NCBI RefSeq assembly: GCF_000696095.1
Contig: NZ_BAYX01000003.1
Coordinates: 124,001 to 188,000, forward strand
Length of the DNA: 64,000 bases
Direction of reading: 5' to 3'
Source: Rhizobium rhizogenes NBRC 13257
Lineage (GTDB): Bacteria > Pseudomonadota > Alphaproteobacteria > Rhizobiales > Rhizobiaceae
The stretch's first letter is position 1, and each line of letters begins with the position of its first letter. Positions 61,728-64,000 of the stretch are shown here, piece by piece. The notes beneath the pieces were generated by a model. The model did not search any database, was not told the DNA's origin, and saw nothing but the letters and a program-made list of their open reading frames with translations. Both the position numbers and the translations under genes were made by a program.

Positions 61728-62756
61728 ATGCAGCAACATCCGTTGGTCGCGATCCTCACCCGGATCGGCACGTTCGTGCTGGTCATGATCGCCCTGTCCA
61801 TCATGATCTTTCTGCTGGCGCGCGTCGTGCCAGGCGATCCCGCGCGCATGGCGCTCGGCCCGGCGGCGACGCAGGAACAGGTCGATACGCTGCGTCTTCA
61901 GATGGGCCTCGATCAGCCGATGGTGCTGCAATATCTCGACTATGTGTGCAACGCCCTGCACGGCGATCTCGGAATGTCGCTCGTTTCGCAGCGTCCGGTC
62001 ACGACAGACCTGGCCCAGACTGTTCCGGCGACCGTGGAGCTGGTGCTCGTCTCCGTGATCTTCATGTTTGTGGTCGCCATTCCGCTGGGCGTCATCACCG
62101 CGCATTACCGCGATCGCTCCTGGGATCATATCGGGCGGGTCCTATCCCTGACGGGCGTGACGATTCCAAGTTTTCTGTTTGCGATCAGCCTGCAACTGCT
62201 GGCGGCGCGCTACCTTCCCGGTTGGCCGATCATCGGCAGGATCGATCACACGTTGAACTGGCAAGGCGGTCCCACGGGTTTCCTGTTGCTCGACGGGCTG
62301 CTGGCGGGACGTTTCGATGTCATGCTGAACGCGCTGCAACACCTGGCACTGCCGGCTTTCGCGCTCTCCATGGCGGGTATCGGGCAGATCACCCGGATCA
62401 CCCGGTCCTCGATGATCGAGAACCAGCGCAAGGATCACGTCTTGACGCTGCAAAGCTTCGGCGTACCGGAACGCGTCATCATCTTTCGCTATTTGCTCAA
62501 GCTCTCCTCTATCGCGCCGCTGACCATTATGGGCCTCGAATTCGCATCGCTGATCGGCAATGCCTTCGTCATCGAAATGGTTTTCGCCTGGGGTGGCTTT
62601 GCCTCTTACGGGCTGACCGCGATCCTGCAGAAGGATCTCAATGCCATCACCGCCGTGGTGCTGGTGGCCGGGCTGTTTTTCATCGTTGCGAACCTGATCG
62701 TGGACGTCCTGATCTCGATCATTGACCCGCGCCTGCGCCGCAAGGAGGCACGTTGA
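61728..62756 (+). CDS. Oligopeptide/dipeptide ABC transporter permease (DppB-like)
   Basis: A 342-residue permease from the ATG at 61728. The conserved VVPGDPARMALGP element and a C-terminal EAA-type loop (VLTLQSFGVPERVIIFRYLLKL) are present. The next permease's ATG overlaps this stop. A TTG at 61689 adds a cysteine-containing leader and is unlikely. Confidence 0.9.
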   Translation: MQQHPLVAILTRIGTFVLVMIALSIMIFLLARVVPGDPARMALGPAATQEQVDTLRLQMGLDQPMVLQYLDYVCNALHGDLGMSLVSQRPVTTDLAQTVPATVELVLVSVIFMFVVAIPLGVITAHYRDRSWDHIGRVLSLTGVTIPSFLFAISLQLLAARYLPGWPIIGRIDHTLNWQGGPTGFLLLDGLLAGRFDVMLNALQHLALPAFALSMAGIGQITRITRSSMIENQRKDHVLTLQSFGVPERVIIFRYLLKLSSIAPLTIMGLEFASLIGNAFVIEMVFAWGGFASYGLTAILQKDLNAITAVVLVAGLFFIVANLIVDVLISIIDPRLRRKEAR

Positions 62757-63637
62757 TGGCCGATATGAATATGCTCGACGCTTCCGATCGGGGACTGAGC
62801 GACGGTTACATGATGTGGTATCGCTTCAGCCGCAATCCGGCTGCGGTGATCGGTACGTTGATGCTGATCTCGGTTGTCATACTGGCGGTTTTCGCGCCGT
62901 GGCTGACGCCCTATCCGAAGCATGTGGGTGCGGTCGTCGATTTCCGTGCGCGGCATATGCCGCCGGACCTGACGCATTGGTTCGGCACGGACAAGGCGGG
63001 CCGCGATATCTTCTCGCGGACGGTCTTTGGTCTGCGCGTCTCGCTTCTTCTCGTGATCGGCGTGCTTGGTATTTCGGTGCCGGTGGGCACGGTGCTCGGC
63101 CTAATCGCGGGTTATTTCGGCGGCTGGGTCGAGAAGGTCATCACCGGGCTAACAAATGTAATGTTGGCGATGCCGCCTCTCGTGATGGCCCTTGCCGTGT
63201 CCAACCTGCTCGAGCCAACGCTGATGAACGCGATGATCGCAATCACGCTTCTGTGGTGGACGTGGCATGCGCGGCTGATCTATTCGGTCTCCAAATCGGT
63301 CGCCTCCGAGGACTTCATCGAAGCCGCCCGCCTTGCCGGCGCCGGTCCGATGCACATCCTGTTTCGCGAGATCCTGCCGAATTGCGTCGCGGTGATCTCG
63401 GTGAAGACGACGCTGGATGCGGCCTTCGTGATCCTGTTCGGTGCGACGCTCAGCTTCCTCGGTTTCGGCGTCAAGCCACCGACACCCGACCTTGGCTCCA
63501 TGGTCGCCGACGGGCGGCAGTTCATGCCCGATTACTGGTGGGAGGTGCTCTGCCCGGGCGCGGCCGTTTTCTATGTGACGCTCGGGTTCAATCTTCTCGG
63601 CGACGGCTTGCGCGACATGTTCGATGTGGAGAGCTGA
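62756..63637 (+). CDS. Oligopeptide/dipeptide ABC transporter permease (DppC-like)
   Basis: A 293-residue permease from ATG 62756 (AAGGAGG upstream; the codon before it is a TTG). FGTDKAGRDIFSRTVFGLRVSL is the DppC hallmark and EDFIEAARLAGAGPMHILFREILP is the ATPase-contact loop. It forms the channel with the DppB-like partner. Confidence 0.9.
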   Translation: MADMNMLDASDRGLSDGYMMWYRFSRNPAAVIGTLMLISVVILAVFAPWLTPYPKHVGAVVDFRARHMPPDLTHWFGTDKAGRDIFSRTVFGLRVSLLLVIGVLGISVPVGTVLGLIAGYFGGWVEKVITGLTNVMLAMPPLVMALAVSNLLEPTLMNAMIAITLLWWTWHARLIYSVSKSVASEDFIEAARLAGAGPMHILFREILPNCVAVISVKTTLDAAFVILFGATLSFLGFGVKPPTPDLGSMVADGRQFMPDYWWEVLCPGAAVFYVTLGFNLLGDGLRDMFDVES

Positions 63638-63641
63638 GCCC

Positions 63642-64000
63642 ATGGCCGAACCGCTTCTGAAAGTCGAGGCCCTCAATGTCTCTTTCACGACCTACGGCCG
63701 CACCCGGCAGGTGCTGCGCGATGTGGGCTTCACCGTGGCCGCCGGAGAGCGCGTCGCGCTGATCGGCGAAACCGGATCGGGCAAGTCGGTGACGGCGAAG
63801 GCGATCATCGGCACTCTGCCGAAGAATGCGGCGATCGGCTCAGGCACGATCGCGGTTGCGGGGCGTAACGTACTCACCATGCCTCGATCCGAGCGCGAAG
63901 CGCTGAAGGGCACGGCGTTCTCGCTGATCATGCAGGACCCGCTTTCGTCCTTCAATCCGGTGTTCAAGATCGGCACGCATCTCGATGACGTCATGCGCTT
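63642..64000 (+). CDS. Oligopeptide/dipeptide ABC transporter ATPase, truncated by window end
   Basis: An ATG four bases after the permease stop opens a frame to the window edge (119 complete codons). The visible N-terminus has LLKVEALNVSFTTYG, Walker A GETGSGKSV and the Q-loop MQDPLSSFNP, as in DppD/OppD. The signature and Walker B lie outside the window. A substrate-binding protein gene was not found upstream, so it may lie downstream. Confidence 0.88.
   Translation, partial: MAEPLLKVEALNVSFTTYGRTRQVLRDVGFTVAAGERVALIGETGSGKSVTAKAIIGTLPKNAAIGSGTIAVAGRNVLTMPRSEREALKGTAFSLIMQDPLSSFNPVFKIGTHLDDVMR

Overview
This window looks like part of a secondary replicon (chromid or large plasmid) of a Rhizobiaceae-type alphaproteobacterium (Rhizobium/Agrobacterium/Neorhizobium). 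That is inferred from the high G+C, the many ATGA/TGATG gene overlaps, the single-chain indolepyruvate oxidoreductase, the PrsDE-like secretion genes beside a GH16 glycanase, and the density of ABC importers with GntR, LysR and RpiR regulators. I saw no rRNA, tRNA, CRISPR array, replication gene or intact insertion sequence. The content is almost entirely catabolic and transport islands.

Layout. (1) 1-8649: a minus-strand run (FAD-linked 2-hydroxyacid oxidase, 2-oxoacid:ferredoxin oxidoreductase, enoyl-CoA hydratase, truncated 2OG-Fe(II) oxygenase), divergent from a FadR-type GntR and an AcuI-like reductase; probably 2-hydroxy/2-oxo acid to acyl-CoA catabolism. (2) 8650-9164: mostly non-coding, with a probable IS30-type transposase remnant. 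(3) 9165-15031: type I secretion ATPase and adaptor, then two probable substrates: a protein with eleven glycine/aspartate-rich repeats and a GH16 glycanase with a C-terminal carbohydrate-binding module. (4) 15335-16537: SetB-like sugar exporter. (5) 16630-24197: HcnABC/hydroxyproline-dehydrogenase-like oxidase, DapA-family enzyme and GntR, divergent from a polar amino-acid ABC importer. (6) 24379-32717: Opp-type importer, an Asp/Glu/hydantoin racemase homologue lacking its catalytic cysteines, an RpiR regulator and, divergently, ureidoglycine aminohydrolase AllE; a probable ureide/hydantoin-type locus. (7) 32835-37999: three LysR regulators with SDR, pirin and isochorismatase-like enzymes. 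(8) 38140-42263: EmrAB-type efflux pair and a degenerate class III nucleotide cyclase. (9) 42304-51293: D-amino-acid module (DadA, RidA, GntR, EamA exporter; divergent Liv importer and Asp/Glu racemase-like enzyme), tied together by a palindrome present in both divergent promoters. (10) 51401-59216: luciferase-like monooxygenase, flavin reductase, Rid protein, two SDRs, polar ABC importer and GntR, with a shared motif at four places in its promoters. (11) 59237-64000: MalT-like LuxR regulator divergent from a Dpp-type importer that runs off the window.

The two most promising systems are the Rut-like flavin monooxygenase regulon at 51.4-59.2 kb, whose substrate is unknown, and the type I secretion island with its eleven-repeat exoprotein. 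All family assignments were made by eye from the sequence; no database search was run.
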